Below are positions 47,260 to 58,161 of a stretch of 64,000 bases of DNA, piece by piece. Position 1 is the stretch's first letter, and each line of letters starts with the position of its first letter. The position numbers and the translations under genes were made by a program. The notes under the pieces were generated by a model that saw nothing but the letters and a program-made list of their open reading frames with translations, ran no database searches and was not told where the DNA came from. Source of the stretch: Macrocystis pyrifera (taxonomy: Eukaryota > Sar > Phaeophyceae > Laminariales > Laminariaceae); the NCBI GenBank assembly GCA_031763025.1, contig JASSKH010000029.1, positions 1,488,001 through 1,552,000 on the forward strand, given 5' to 3'.

Positions 47260-47662
47260 AGCAAATAAGTACACAACACAGCAGTCGTATAGTTAGTGTG
47301 GTGCTTGGGCTCATGGTTCTGAGATGTGGACACAACAAAGCACACGAGATGTATAACGCGTACCTACTAGCCGAACAGCAAAGCAAAAAGCAGTGTCTGA
47401 TGGCATGATGGCGCGGTGTTTTCACACCCTCGCGACCGGTCACCGATTCCCAAATCATGGACGGAGATATCAAGGCAGATCTATTCCCGATCCTGTACCA
47501 TGATCTAATACAAAAGTTAAGCAGGAAGTAATAATATACTTGCCGTTTTGTTTCATAGCTCATGTTGCTATTCATGTATTATTAATATGTAGGATCCCGT
47601 ACTATTAATACTATTATTGTGAACATGTCTAATCGAAACTTTTCCCTTCCAGCTTAATTGTT

Positions 47663-47757
47663 AACCCTTTTTAGAGCTGCATTCTCATTTTGGGGACAAA
47701 GCACTCAAATTCAAAAAAAGTTTTGTCCACAAAACGGAACGGAATGCTAAAAGGGTT
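47663..47757. mobile_element. Short hairpin element, GTCCCGTTT family, diverged copy
   Basis: A 95-bp palindrome whose outer arms begin aaccctttt on both strands and whose inner arms contain ttttggggacaaa/ttttgtccac. The centre has GCACTCAAA, matching CGCTCAAAC in the other copies. Confidence 0.5.
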
Positions 47758-48036
47758 GACTCGTACCAGGCGATCGTCGGAACATGCCGTCGTTACGGGT
47801 ATCTGGTATTGTAGGTGTCGTCCCTTCCTCCCCCCGGTACGTACCTGTGCGTTTTTATCATTTATTTGTTGTCTGTTTTTTTTTTATCATTCTATGGCGC
47901 ATTTATTTGCGTATATATTCTGCATCATCTATTTATTAATAGCACCTGTACGTTGTGCCCGGGGTTGGATCTGAACTTGTACCTGTATCTTATCTTGCAC
48001 AACAAACCGTCGGTGAGGAACCAGACGATCTAAAGC

Positions 48037-48119
48037 ATGCACCAGCCAGCACCTTTATTATTTTTACTGCTGCTGCTTCTGCTGCCGTTGAATCACCATG
48101 ATCTCTCCGAAGTGTGCAA
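48037..48119 (+). CDS. Possible first exon of a secreted protein
   Basis: ATG opens MHQPAPLLFLLLLLLLPL, a strong hydrophobic signal-like segment, then NHHDLSEVC, and meets a perfect donor aa|gtaagt in phase 2. The next exon could not be fixed; an acceptor ttctag at about 48,541 opens 47 codons in phase, but another frame there is also open and Cys-containing. The CTG run could arise from a simple repeat, so this is tentative. Confidence 0.3.
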
Positions 48120-50788
48120 GTAAGTGCGCAGATTTGGAGCGCGGGATAATACATACTTGTTGCTGTGCCGACCATATTTTGTGAGCGGACCTATTTTGAT
48201 TGCGACTGCTGTTTCGAATCGCATGAAAAAAACCCTGGGAATAATTTGCTCGGGGATTATTTTCTCCGCAACCAACAAGCAACCAATCAACAATAATATC
48301 TGTATGTGTGTTGTGTGTTTGTCCGTCAAATGTGCCACAACAACAGCAGCGAACAAAACGAAACAGTTGCAGCAGACCGTTTTTTATAGTTTCTGTCGGT
48401 CTTGTGGGGCGGCAGCATCGTGCAGCTTACCGTTTCGTCAATGCCTTGTCCGTACAGTACGCACGCGCACGAGTAGAGCATATGCGCCGACCCTATCCCG
48501 CACCTCACCACCGAGGCTCAGCAGCAGTACTGCTATTCTAGGAGCACGAGTATCCTGTCAAGGTCGGCTAGTCTTGGAAGCGGGCTACATTGCTCCCTAT
48601 GGCTGGCTCTGTGCGATTTGCGAAATGTCTTGCCTGCCATCACAGCAGTGCAACGAAGGATGAAGAACCCACTGTTCTTGGACTAAAATCCTCTAAGAAT
48701 CTACTTGTTCGTTGTTCTTTTGTACGTGTGTGAAGTTAACCCGGTCTGGGGGAAGTTGGAAATTTGAGATTTCTTTGGCCTTTGCGTCATCACCTCTTTA
48801 TCTTCTTTTACCGAGCGATTGCATTGCATACGTACGATGAGGGACTGGATGGAGCCCATCAACTCCCCCTGGGAGATGAGAGACTACGCAGGGCTCGAAG
48901 GCCCTTGCTATTACCTCTCATAGACTGCGCACGCCTCTCTTGGTTTGCACGCCTCATTATTGTGCCTTTGTATCGTGATCAGCGCACTACTGCTTGCGGT
49001 AGATTGTTTGTTGAAACGTGTCGTAGGCAAACAACTACTCATGCACGCGAAATTATATGAGAACGTGAACACACTATTTATTAATACTCGTACATAGAGC
49101 AGCAGTAGTAAAGTATCACATAAAAAGTGAATGCTCCAATCAAACGCCCTTTTGGAGCAGAATCAACAGCCGACAAAGTGAGTAGACCAGGTGCTCCTGG
49201 AACAGACACACTCACTACCACAGGACAAGCGTACGAACAGCGAGCACGAGCACAAGCACGAGCAACACATGGACGCAAGACAAGCACCACTACCAGAGGC
49301 ACTACAACGAACAGCAAGTGCTACGAGTACGAGTGCCAGCACGAGTATACTGATACAACAACGCACGGAACTACCCCAGGAATAATGATGCAGGACCACG
49401 ACAATAAATGCTCCGCACCAGCCGGACACAATGCGACGTTGGCTTGAGGGTTCCGATACTTCCTGTCCGTGCTTTGTTTTGCCTTGTTGCTGCGAGGAAT
49501 CACTTGCGGAAGAAGTAGGTATGTATGCGCTCTCGGCCTCGGCACGCTCGTGCGTTCGGCATACACATCGTGCGGAGGAGACACCCCTAGAACAGAGAGC
49601 GCGCAGGAACTCTAGGCCAATCGCCTTTGTTGGTCTTTCGTGTGTGTCATGTATAGTTATTTGGGGCTCATTTGCTTTACGTACATGTCTTTCGTGAGAG
49701 GCCGCAGATCCAAAATGTCATGTTCTGTCATCGCACTATACAAATCCTGTCATTCTTTTTCTACAACGCACACCATGTCTGGTCGAGAGGAGCCATGATC
49801 GGGACACGCTCTCGCTCGTGGATGCCGTGTGCACATAACTAGCACGAAGCGTGCAAGATGGCTTGGTCTCTGCTCCTACCCCTCCTTCTGCTGTTCTGGC
49901 AACACTGCTGTTGTTGTTGTTGATACTGCTGTGTGTATGATTGAGGTTCCCACAATTTCGCGAAATAACAGGTTTCCGCGTTTATTTGCACAACGTACAC
50001 CCTGGGTCATCTTCTTGTCGAGAGACCACGCGCGGAGAAAAAATCGGTAAGCTCGCTCGTGGGTTCCGTGTGCACGCACGTGTTGGAGAGACAACCAGCA
50101 GCACGACACGAGCAGGCTCCGGTATGCTGCGTCTCCTCCCGGCTGTCCGCGCGTTCTTTGTTTGGGAGTTTTACGTCCTTCGAGCAATCCTCTACCAGGT
50201 ATAAAAGTGTACGACATCCGTCTTCGGGTATATATATATATTTACGAGTACTACATACGAACAAACAACTTGTTATTTGATACGTGCAATATACAGTCGA
50301 TGGCAGATGCAAGGGATGCGGACAAAATGAGAAAAACTCGTGGCAGAAGTAGATCTTACCCTACCACAAAAGCCATCACACTGAGCCTTCACTCCCTGGC
50401 TCACCTGTTGCTGTACCGGCCGGTCTCTCTTCCTCCAACGACTTGCTGCGGTGTCCTCGAACTTATGGAGAGGGTTTGTTGGTCGGGACACCACGACGTG
50501 CTGTTTGTTGTCGTTGCGGTTTGACTTGTGAACAAAAGGGGGGGGGCGGGTCGTGATGGTTCCTCTCAGCATGCCGCAAACTACACAACTCCGGGGTACG
50601 GGACGAGACGGATCTTGCGTATCGATAAAATCGTTTACCACTCGTACGAGTAGGGTCGTGCATACCATGATACTATTAATAAATACTAAATACCAGGTGC
50701 AGAAAAATAGCAAGTAAAATACGACAAAAAGACCTCCACAAACAACGCCCGGAGAAAACGCCATACGTATTCTTCCTTTTATTAGCAC
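48120..50788. other. Unassigned DNA
   Basis: Contains ACGAGC/GCACGAG simple repeats at about 49,230-49,350, a pair of related blocks ctcgctcgtgg.t.ccgtgtgcac near 49,812 and 50,053, and ~170-codon open frames without recognisable domains. Confidence 0.35.
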
Positions 50789-50853
50789 TGCAGTCCCGTT
50801 TAGGGGACAAACCGCTCAAACTATAAGTAGTTTGTCTCCTAAACGGGACTGCA
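50789..50853. mobile_element. Short hairpin element, GTCCCGTTT family, best-preserved copy
   Basis: The 24-bp arms (tgcagtcccgtttaggggac.. and complement) differ at one base around a 17-bp centre cgctcaaactataagta. It could form a very stable hairpin in DNA or RNA. Confidence 0.65.
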
Positions 50854-51135
50854 CTCCTATGAGGGTTGCTGGATCGGTAGCAGATTCTATACAACAACAG
50901 AGGTGGTATCTTCATGCAAACGGCTATTAATAATTGTAGTAGTACAAATAAATTATAATCTTCGAGCCTAACAACAGCAGCATCAGTAATAGTCGATAAA
51001 GTCATCAAATCAACTACCACAGGGTATGAAGGGTTTTGAGCCGATCGGCCGCACCGATGACTCGAGTGTGAACCGCGGGGCAGATTACGTTCGGATCGGC
51101 ACGTAAAAAACATGTTTGTCGTGTTTTTGTTTTAG

Positions 51136-51318
51136 TTGCTTGTCGTGGCGACTGCTCAACAGGAGATAACAGAGAGTGCATGCCACCCATCGAGATATTG
51201 GTTCTCAAACGGCACCAAGTACTGTACAGTAACTGTAGAAAAGCCCTGTTTCAGCGTGGGTAATGTAGAGATAGGCACAAGTCGGTGCAAGTCAACGACG
51301 GGAGAAGGTGGTGCTTAG
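51136..51318 (+). CDS. Possible exon of a small secreted Cys-containing protein
   Basis: A strong acceptor gtgtttttgttttag precedes an open frame of 60 codons starting LLVVATAQQEITESACH. LLVVATAQQ looks like the end of a signal peptide with a cleavage site near AQQ. Four cysteines follow at spacings 13, 7 and 12, with an NGT glycosylation sequon. The frame ends in a stop, so this would be a last exon; the first exon with the start codon was not found. No family was recognised. Confidence 0.35.
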   Translation: MLVVATAQQEITESACHPSRYWFSNGTKYCTVTVEKPCFSVGNVEIGTSRCKSTTGEGGA

Positions 51319-51364
51319 TGCTAAATCCTTATCGGGATAAAAATACAAGGCACATATTGCAGTC

Positions 51365-51391
51365 GGGGGGGGGGGGGGGGGGGGGGGGGGG
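51365..51391 (+). repeat. Poly-G tract of 27
   Basis: An uninterrupted G run, one of several long G or C homopolymers in the window; its length is likely to be unstable and assembly-sensitive. Confidence 0.95.
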
Positions 51392-51609
51392 CTACTATGT
51401 GACCCCGGATCTGAGAGTCTTGACTATGAGGAAGAGAAAAAGACGGACAGAGATAATAAATGGAATGGGCACGAACTGTTTCTGGCAAGCCTTGGACAGA
51501 AGGAGTAGTAGTGTGCATCGGAAGTCACATTAACACCTGGGAGGTAGGATTCAGGTTGGTAGACTGTTCAGGTATTTTGGTTCCTGTTGGGATCGGGGTA
51601 CGGGCGAAG

Positions 51610-51658
51610 ACCCAACCCAACCCCTGACTCTAACCCTAACCCAGACCCTAACCCCAAA
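51610..51658. repeat. Degenerate telomere-like CCCTAA repeats
   Basis: Reads cccaacccaacccctgactc then taaccctaacccagaccc then taacccc. These are variants of the CCCTAA hexamer. A reverse-oriented relative lies at 61,801-61,852. Both sit in the same kind of flanking block (gggttgggtc), so this is a dispersed repeat rather than a telomere. Confidence 0.55.
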
Positions 51659-52912
51659 CGGGACAAAACTAGATGCAAACGCGGCTGCGCCCCGTTGGCA
51701 TCGAACCAGAAATTTCTCGACTAATTGCGGGCGGCGATTTCGAAGTGCCGAGTGCATCCAAAATACGTCTCAGAGTTGTTTTCTGATTTAAAGATCTGCT
51801 ACAATTTTATCGTGGAAAATTCCTGGAAACTTTTTGTCAATGTAAGTGGTTTCTGTATAGTACGTAGAGTACTACTGTTCTGTTAATCTAGGCTTATTTT
51901 TTGGGGGTGGATGGGGTCTACGCTCGTAACTCGATCCCACCAATTGATATTGTTTGCTTACCCCCAAAAAAACAATGCAGCGACATGTGAACAGCCTACG
52001 AGCACCCTCCTAAAACTCCGTGCTTAATAAACAGATTTAAATTTTTTTAGTTACTGTGAAATAGTAGCTCCAATCTTGTGGCAGGAGAAGGTCGCCGATT
52101 TCGCGTAAACAAAAAAAAAGAAGGCATCATCGTCAGAATGCCGCAACGAAAACCACGGTTCAATCCGCGGGGTTGGGAGTCTCCGCAACCGTTGTGCCCG
52201 CAGATACGCAAAGAAACGACACGTGCTCTAAACGTGGAAGTGAGGTGAGCTTGAGCTTTATTTTTATCATTCAGTTCCGCCCGAGAATAAAAAAAACCCA
52301 GTAAAAAAAAAACATAAAACATAAAATAACGTATAGTAACAGTGTCAGCGACCGCGATGACCTCCCCTGGGACGTGGACGTCACGCTGAGCCGCACGTCT
52401 TGAGCGAGCCTTCGCGCATAGGTCTGCCTTGTTATCAATCAAGCCGAACCACCCGGTCCTTCGCCTTTCGGACGGTCGCCACGCACGCAAAGTGATGAAC
52501 CCACAAAGAAAGCGGCCGACCGGATCGCGAGACGGGCATACTGACGCACTCTCCTGCGAATTATTTTCGATCGCCATCCGCACGGTCTAAGCGAACCGAC
52601 AGTTCTCTAGTGCTGCCGCTGAAACAAGAATCTGTATAGCTGCGCATTTTCGGAGGGCACCGTCGACACTTCTAGTACCGCAATTCACAGAAACACGTGT
52701 CTATATTTTAACTCCAAGTGATATACGTCCGAAACGGGAATGCACTCCTGTCAAGGGATCACTTCGGTCGAAGGTAAACTCCCAAAACGACGTCCGCGTG
52801 GCTGCCGAACTGATGTCGCCGGTTGCAGGCGAATGATCTCGTCTCTCGGTTAGAAGAAACGCGGGTGTTGTTCAAGTTCGGCACAGGCTCCGGGGGGGGC
52901 GGGGTACTCGAC
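51659..52912. other. Unassigned DNA
   Basis: Includes a half-copy of the GTCCCGTTT hairpin family at about 52,728-52,757 (gaaacgggaatgcactcctg) and a 178-codon minus open frame (52,047-52,583) with no recognised domain. Confidence 0.35.
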
Positions 52913-53160
52913 ATCATACATGGCCGTGGTCGTATGACCACAGCCCCTCGCATCCCTACGACGCCGAGACGGAGCACGCCGGGTTTTCGCGCCGACCAGG
53001 TAGACATTGCTTGCACCAAGTGCGCCGTGTGGTGTTCTTCGAGTTGATTTATCGGTGAGAGCTGCATCCTACTAGGAACCGCATGCGAGGCGGACATGCA
53101 TGTGGATGACAGCTTCAATGAGTGGATGTATTTTCCCGCCTAGCTACTTCCAGAGACAGC
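52913..53160 (+). repeat. Dispersed repeat family A, copy 2 (extended)
   Basis: Core 52,913-53,000. Similarity to 57,183-57,420 continues through ccaggtagacattgcttg, gagctgcatcctactagga and tgtggatgacagctt, giving a ~250-bp family unit. Confidence 0.7.
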
Positions 53161-55930
53161 AGTGACGGTATGTGACTGCCTCGTGGGTGCCTTGCCACAA
53201 ACACTACGTGGTACAATAATCCCCCTTGTGCGGAGTAAAGGTTCTCCAACCCTCACAAATGATCATGCTCGATCGCGAGCTGTGGCCGACCGCCAAGAAA
53301 ACACACAAAATAAGGTAGCCTCTGGTTGTCTAGCTCATTTAGTGAGCGGCATGCTTTCCAGTGCCGTTTCCAACCGACACCAACCCAACCTTTACATGTA
53401 GGGAGGGGCAGTAGTTGGGCCTGGGGGGTGAGAGGAGGGCGAGGCTGTTGAGGAATTAAGAGACACAACAGATACCGCTGTAGTGGTCTGGTGGATTACC
53501 GTGCTTGTTGTGGGTAAGGGATATTTGTATGGCATCTAGATCACCCCGGCACGTTTCGTCAGGGGAAACTCGCACACCCTCACGCCGTTCTTGAGGCACG
53601 AAAGCAGCTGGCTGTTCTTCCTGTCAGCGGTCTGTTTCTTCGCGAAGCGTTGTCAGAAATCGTAACTACGGTAAGCGGTTTTCAATCCAGCAAAAACAAC
53701 GGTTACCGTGGGGTGTCGGCACCCCGAAACCGCCAGGCCACTCGTCGTCATCATAGACAGTGACTCTAACGAGCGCACCCGGGAAGTTCGCTGCTCGGAA
53801 CACCCGAACGTGGAGCGAACGTTTCTGCACCCTGTGTCGTCGATGTATGCTCTACTCCAGGGACGGGAGAGGTCTCTGGGAGAGAAGTGCACACCGCTAC
53901 GTTTAACTTCGCATAACGCCCCTGGCGCAGGAGGTACGCTGCTTCATTTTGCTCCGCTGAGTGCGTGGTAGCAGACCGGAATATCTTCCCAGCCGAACGG
54001 AGCGGTGGTGCAGACTAGACTGCGATAGGGGACTCCTTATTCCGAAAACTGTTGGATCACCTTCGGGTCTTTTTCTCCATATTTTTCGTGACTTAACCTA
54101 TAGGGCAATGGGAGTTTTCGTCGGGCTGCACGTTTAGCTTTTCACTGATTCGACGTTAGGGTGGGGCATGGAGCTCCTATACTATAATCACGCGAGGAGC
54201 CTCAGAAAAAATAGGGTGTATCCGTACCGTTGTTGTTGTTTGTCGCTCTCAAATTAACTCTCAAACGTAGGAGTACATCCTACGATACTGCTACTACTGC
54301 TCCGAAAATAATAGCGTTTCTAGACCCGTAAGAGAAAGCGAAAGGTCAGCTTAATGTTTCACTGCTATATGTACAGACGGAAATGTGTCCGTTCATAGAC
54401 GCACGGGTTTTGCCGACGTTTGTTGCGACCAGACGCAAGGGTGTAGGAGGCAGAAGCTCACTCGAATGTCTTCAGCTTGGCGTCCAGAGCTGCGCCGGGC
54501 ACAGCAGAGAGGAGGTGGGTCTACTATTGTGGTATAGGTTGAGGTTTGTCATCCGCGACAGCAGCAAAAGCAGCGATGAGTGGCAGACTCCGTTGGTTTT
54601 CCGCGCCGGCCCACCGCGTCCGAATCGAATAATTGATTTGTGTTCTGAACGTTCGACGCGAACGCCAAGGACAGGCTGCGAGCTATGACCAAGAGTGCTG
54701 GCAGCGAGCTCACCCGCCAGTCGGTTGCGCACCTTCGTCGCACCAAACTTATACATGAGGTTTACGGTCATGGACCGATTTCCGCGGGTTAGCAGAGGAG
54801 GCTGAGTACCTTGACGCGGCAGCCTGCGACGTGAACAAGATTAAGCTGTTGCTCGAATTTGTAGCGTAGTGTGTGTGTCGGAGGCCGATCAAGGCTGTAC
54901 TGTTGCGGGTAAACCGCCAGCCGTATCACGCTTCCATCGCGGTATTTTTCGCAGTAAGTTCGTTTCCTACGTCGTCGCCTCCTATTAAGTGCGTATTGCG
55001 GGTTGTTGCGCGGTAGCGCCTTGCCGCAGGTACCCCGAGAGGAGATGGTTGCTCGATTCTGTGGAAGCAATGTTGGCAGGGCAGGACCTGGCCCAGTCGT
55101 AGGGGTCGGGCGGCCGGAATCATCGGGTGTCACTTGCTTTGGTCTATATTGTTTGTGTCGAGGGCGTACGAAACATTCGCCCCGACTACCGGAGTGGGTT
55201 CCCAGGTGCATTGGTAGATAAGGGGAGACGTGGCATTGTACGGGGGGGGAGGAGTAAACGGCGGTTGGCCTCGCTGCAGCGGCCCCAGACCACCTAGACT
55301 ACCAGCATCCACATTCGTTTCGAGGCCACAGAGGTGACGAGGCCCATCAGGGGGTCGGTCATCGTGCGCACGAGAGGGATGACGCCTAGGAGAAGCGTTC
55401 CGGAGTAGGAGCAGGCGGCGGCGCCGTCGCTCTCGTGGTGGAGTTGCTGTCGGGTAATCCGACATTCCCGCAAAGCTCGCTCCTCTCGTCGTATCGGCAC
55501 GGTGGCGAGACTAGAGTGTGGAGGTACCCAGAGGCCGCCGAGGCGCTCCGCCAAGTGGTATCGAAGTCAGCGGATGAGCCCGGCGAAGTCGCCCTCCACT
55601 CAATGTGCATCGTTGTAGCCACCACGCTGGCGCCCGGGGGGGGGGGGGGTGCGCAAAGGGTGGTCCCGAGAAAGGGTAGATGGAAATCGTCTGAGTCTGC
55701 GTGTGGGTAAAAATCTCGTGGACTAGAAGATGGTGGGAAGATAGGGCAGAGAGAGCCAAGTCAGGGTCCTGTATGGGGCCAAGCACCGAAGTATCGACGC
55801 GACCTCGGGGCTGGGGTATGTCAATGATTTTCTACCATTGGAGGTCTCGGTCGTCTGAGACTGCGTGTGTTGGTATTCCGGCCAGTCGGCTGGGGAGAGG
55901 GGGGGGGGGGGGGGGGGCGTACTCATTTGT
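53161..55930. other. Unassigned region with coding-like segments
   Basis: Several short open segments read like protein but have no recognised domain: plus 53,518-53,760 (contains VLEARKQLAVLPVSGLF), plus 53,708-53,971, plus about 54,651-54,790 (contains AKDRLRAMTKSAGSELTR), plus 54,789-54,868 (ends KIKLLLEFVA, faintly ankyrin-like) and overlapping frames on both strands at 55,294-55,710. They may be exons of an unidentified gene or fragments of one. G-tracts lie at 55,638-55,648 and 55,901-55,917. Confidence 0.3.
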
Positions 55931-56460
55931 TGCTTGCCTTAGTCGTTTGACCATTGACCACGCATCCCTTTCGAGACGGAGCACCGTTCCTACTTCTAAT
56001 AGAGACACCTCCAACAACTGGGCGCTCATTACGTTGTTTCTCTTAATTACATAGAAACGTTTTGCTAATCTTATCCCCTTCCTGTTTGGCCTCCTGTGGC
56101 CACCATCTATCTCCCAGGATAGCGATCGTTTTCTCGCTGCTATTCATTGTATCAAACTCCTCCATGTCACATTCGTCTATTTTCCTCATCTCCTCTTCTC
56201 ACACATCCCGTTCCTCCTTGTATATTTCATCACATTCTCCTACTATGTGAGTTCTACTCTCTATTGCTTTGCAACACGGGCACATCTGTGCGTCTACTTC
56301 CTCCTCTTCCCGGCTACTGGTGTACCTCTTTCTTCTTTCTGGCAGGTCCAGGTCCCCTACAAGAAAGCGCAGTGGCTGGGGGAGGGGGGGAGGGCGTACT
56401 CATTTCTTACTTGCCTTAGTCATTTGACCAGTGACCACGCATCCCTTTGGAGACGGCTGC
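55931..56460 (+). repeat. Dispersed repeat family A, diverged copies 4 and 5
   Basis: Cores at 55,938-55,986 and 56,414-56,457 share tgccttagtc.tttgacca and gaccacgcatcccttt. Each is preceded by a G-rich tract and gcgtactcattt, so the pair reflects a ~475-bp duplication. Confidence 0.6.
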
Positions 56461-56560
56461 TCGGGGTACTAACACAAGAAGAAGTGGGCACGGCTCACGT
56501 ACCACACCAGTGGACCCCCATGCCCCCTGCCCTCGGCGTTGTAGGTGATAAAAGTTATAC

Positions 56561-56669
56561 TATTACTGGGGTCCATAGTTAATAGGACCTATGGCATACA
56601 TAAAAAACTATATATTTACCTATTTTTACTAACAAAATTTGTCCTCATTAACTATGGACCCCCGTAATA
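56561..56669. mobile_element. 109-bp hairpin MITE, TATTAC...GTAATA family, copy 4
   Basis: The inverted ends tattactggggtccatag and ctatggacccccgtaata are almost perfectly complementary over about 28 bp. It has the same length and the same internal block as the 5,619 copy. This is the best-preserved member. Confidence 0.8.
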
Positions 56670-57182
56670 GTATGACAATATGAAGGATACAGGAAAAAAC
56701 ACAACAATATCTAGGTTTATAGGGGAAAATGAAAATGTCAGCCTTGTTTCTCACGTCAAACAGAAAAAACGTTTACGATAGTCATGGGCGCTACCGACGC
56801 TTATGGCGACCAAGGGCAAGGGTGTACGAGGGAGATGCTCCCTCTTGAGCACCTTCAGGTCGACGCGCATGGCTACGCCTGGCAGAGCAGAAAGCAGCAT
56901 GCAAGACACTACCCGCTGCCGAGTGATACGCCTAGACTAGGTCTACGGTTGTGATTTCCCTCCAACCCGCCCCTCTATTCTTTCAAATTTGACGAAATAG
57001 AACGGCCACACGTGTTGTTGACCACACCGTACTGCTTGTTATTGACTGGTAGCGATCCCGGGGCTCACTAGCAGAGTGGGCGCATGCCAATGGCCTTTTA
57101 TCGTCGGGGGTCTCGATCGTCCGTGACTGGGTATGTTAAGGCCTCGGCCAGTCGACTAGGGAGGAGGGGGTGTACAAATTAT

Positions 57183-57420
57183 AATGCATAGCCGTAGTCG
57201 TATGACCATAGACCCTCGCATCCCTACAATGCCCGGACGGAACACGTTGGGTTTTCACCGACCAGGCAGACATCGCTTCCACCAAGCGCGAAGCGCTGTG
57301 AGGTGTTGGGCGAGTCGCATGAAGGGTAAGCTGCATCCTACTAAGAACCGCTTGAGGGGCGGGATGTCTTGCATATGGATGACAGCATCCATGAATTGAT
57401 TTACTTTTCGACTAGGGGGG
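57183..57420 (+). repeat. Dispersed repeat family A, copy 3 (extended)
   Basis: Core agcc.gtagtcgtatgaccatag through ttttcaccgaccagg, then cagacatcgcttccaccaag, aagctgcatcctactaagaa and tatggatgacagcatcc, matching 52,913-53,160. Confidence 0.7.
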
Positions 57421-57742
57421 GGGACTCGAGGATACTCGAACGAAAGCAGCAACCAGTGCCGCTGCTCTTGTACCACGCGAGTGCGTCCCACCCCCCCCGA
57501 CGTCCCAGAGAGACAAAGGCAACATGATAATCCCAAGTATATACAACAAAGGCGGGGAGTTGTTCATCCGGTTGTTGACCCAAGTGGTGGAAACCCAAGC
57601 GGTTGTCCAAACTATCCATGATACGCTTGACGCCGGCGTTGAGTCCTTCTGGGCGCGAACTATCGACTATCCAAGCGTCTTTCCGCCGAATTTCGGGCAG
57701 CATCTCTTTCCGTAATCCAATACCACGGCCTCGGGCGGACAA
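57401..57742 (-). other. Unassigned 113-codon minus-strand open frame
   Basis: The frame reads like protein in its first 70 residues (for example KDAWIVDSSRPEGLNAGVK and LPAFVVYTWDYHVAF) but has no recognised domain. The second part runs into a C/G-tract. It may be a decayed gene or transposon piece. Confidence 0.25.
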
Positions 57743-57891
57743 TGCCCCCCCGCCTGCGTAGGAACGATGGGTAGATGCCTCCTCTGCAGCCGGGACTGTG
57801 CGACCGTGGCGGCCGCAGCTGGCGGGGATAGATCAACTGCGAGGCCGGGCATTTTGAGGTCGGAGCACGAGGAGGGGGGAGGGGGGGGCGG

Positions 57892-58161
57892 GTGACGCCA
57901 CGCGCCCGAGTGCACCAAGAGGCGAACCATGGGCTAGCCCTCACCGACTGCTCCAACGACTACAACACGGTAAGTTTTTCGGCGGTGCTTGCGGAGACGG
58001 CCACCTGCCTGCATCGCCGGCGCCCACTCACACATAGTTTCATCGCCAACTCATACAGCGAGAGAGATCCGTACCCGTGCGCTTCGGGGGGGGGGCGGCT
58101 CGGGGACAAGGCGCAAACTCGACTGATGTTCCAGTGGGATGCAATATTGAGGACACCGTAG
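57892..58161 (+). pseudogene. LINE (non-LTR) reverse-transcriptase remnant
   Basis: HGLALTDCSNDYNTVSFSAV followed by LAETATCLH matches the LINE RT segment 'DcsNAfNtv.R.avL.e.a...P', with the catalytic Asp of motif A. SYSERDPY after it corresponds to the 'kCYGer' stretch. Further on, the expected 'GvQQGDp' motif region is recognisable only in another frame (ggcgcaaactcgactgatg, then ttccagtggga), so at least one frameshift has occurred. Neither LINE ends nor the endonuclease were found. A GC-rich stretch upstream (57,740-57,890) may belong to it. Confidence 0.6.

Noticed and set aside
48124-48663. 179-codon plus open frame
   Set aside because: No recognised domain; begins just after a perfect donor site and runs through low-complexity sequence, so it is probably chance.
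51600-51670. Chromosome end or true telomere
   Set aside because: The tract is short, degenerate and internal, with a relative in opposite orientation 10 kb away.
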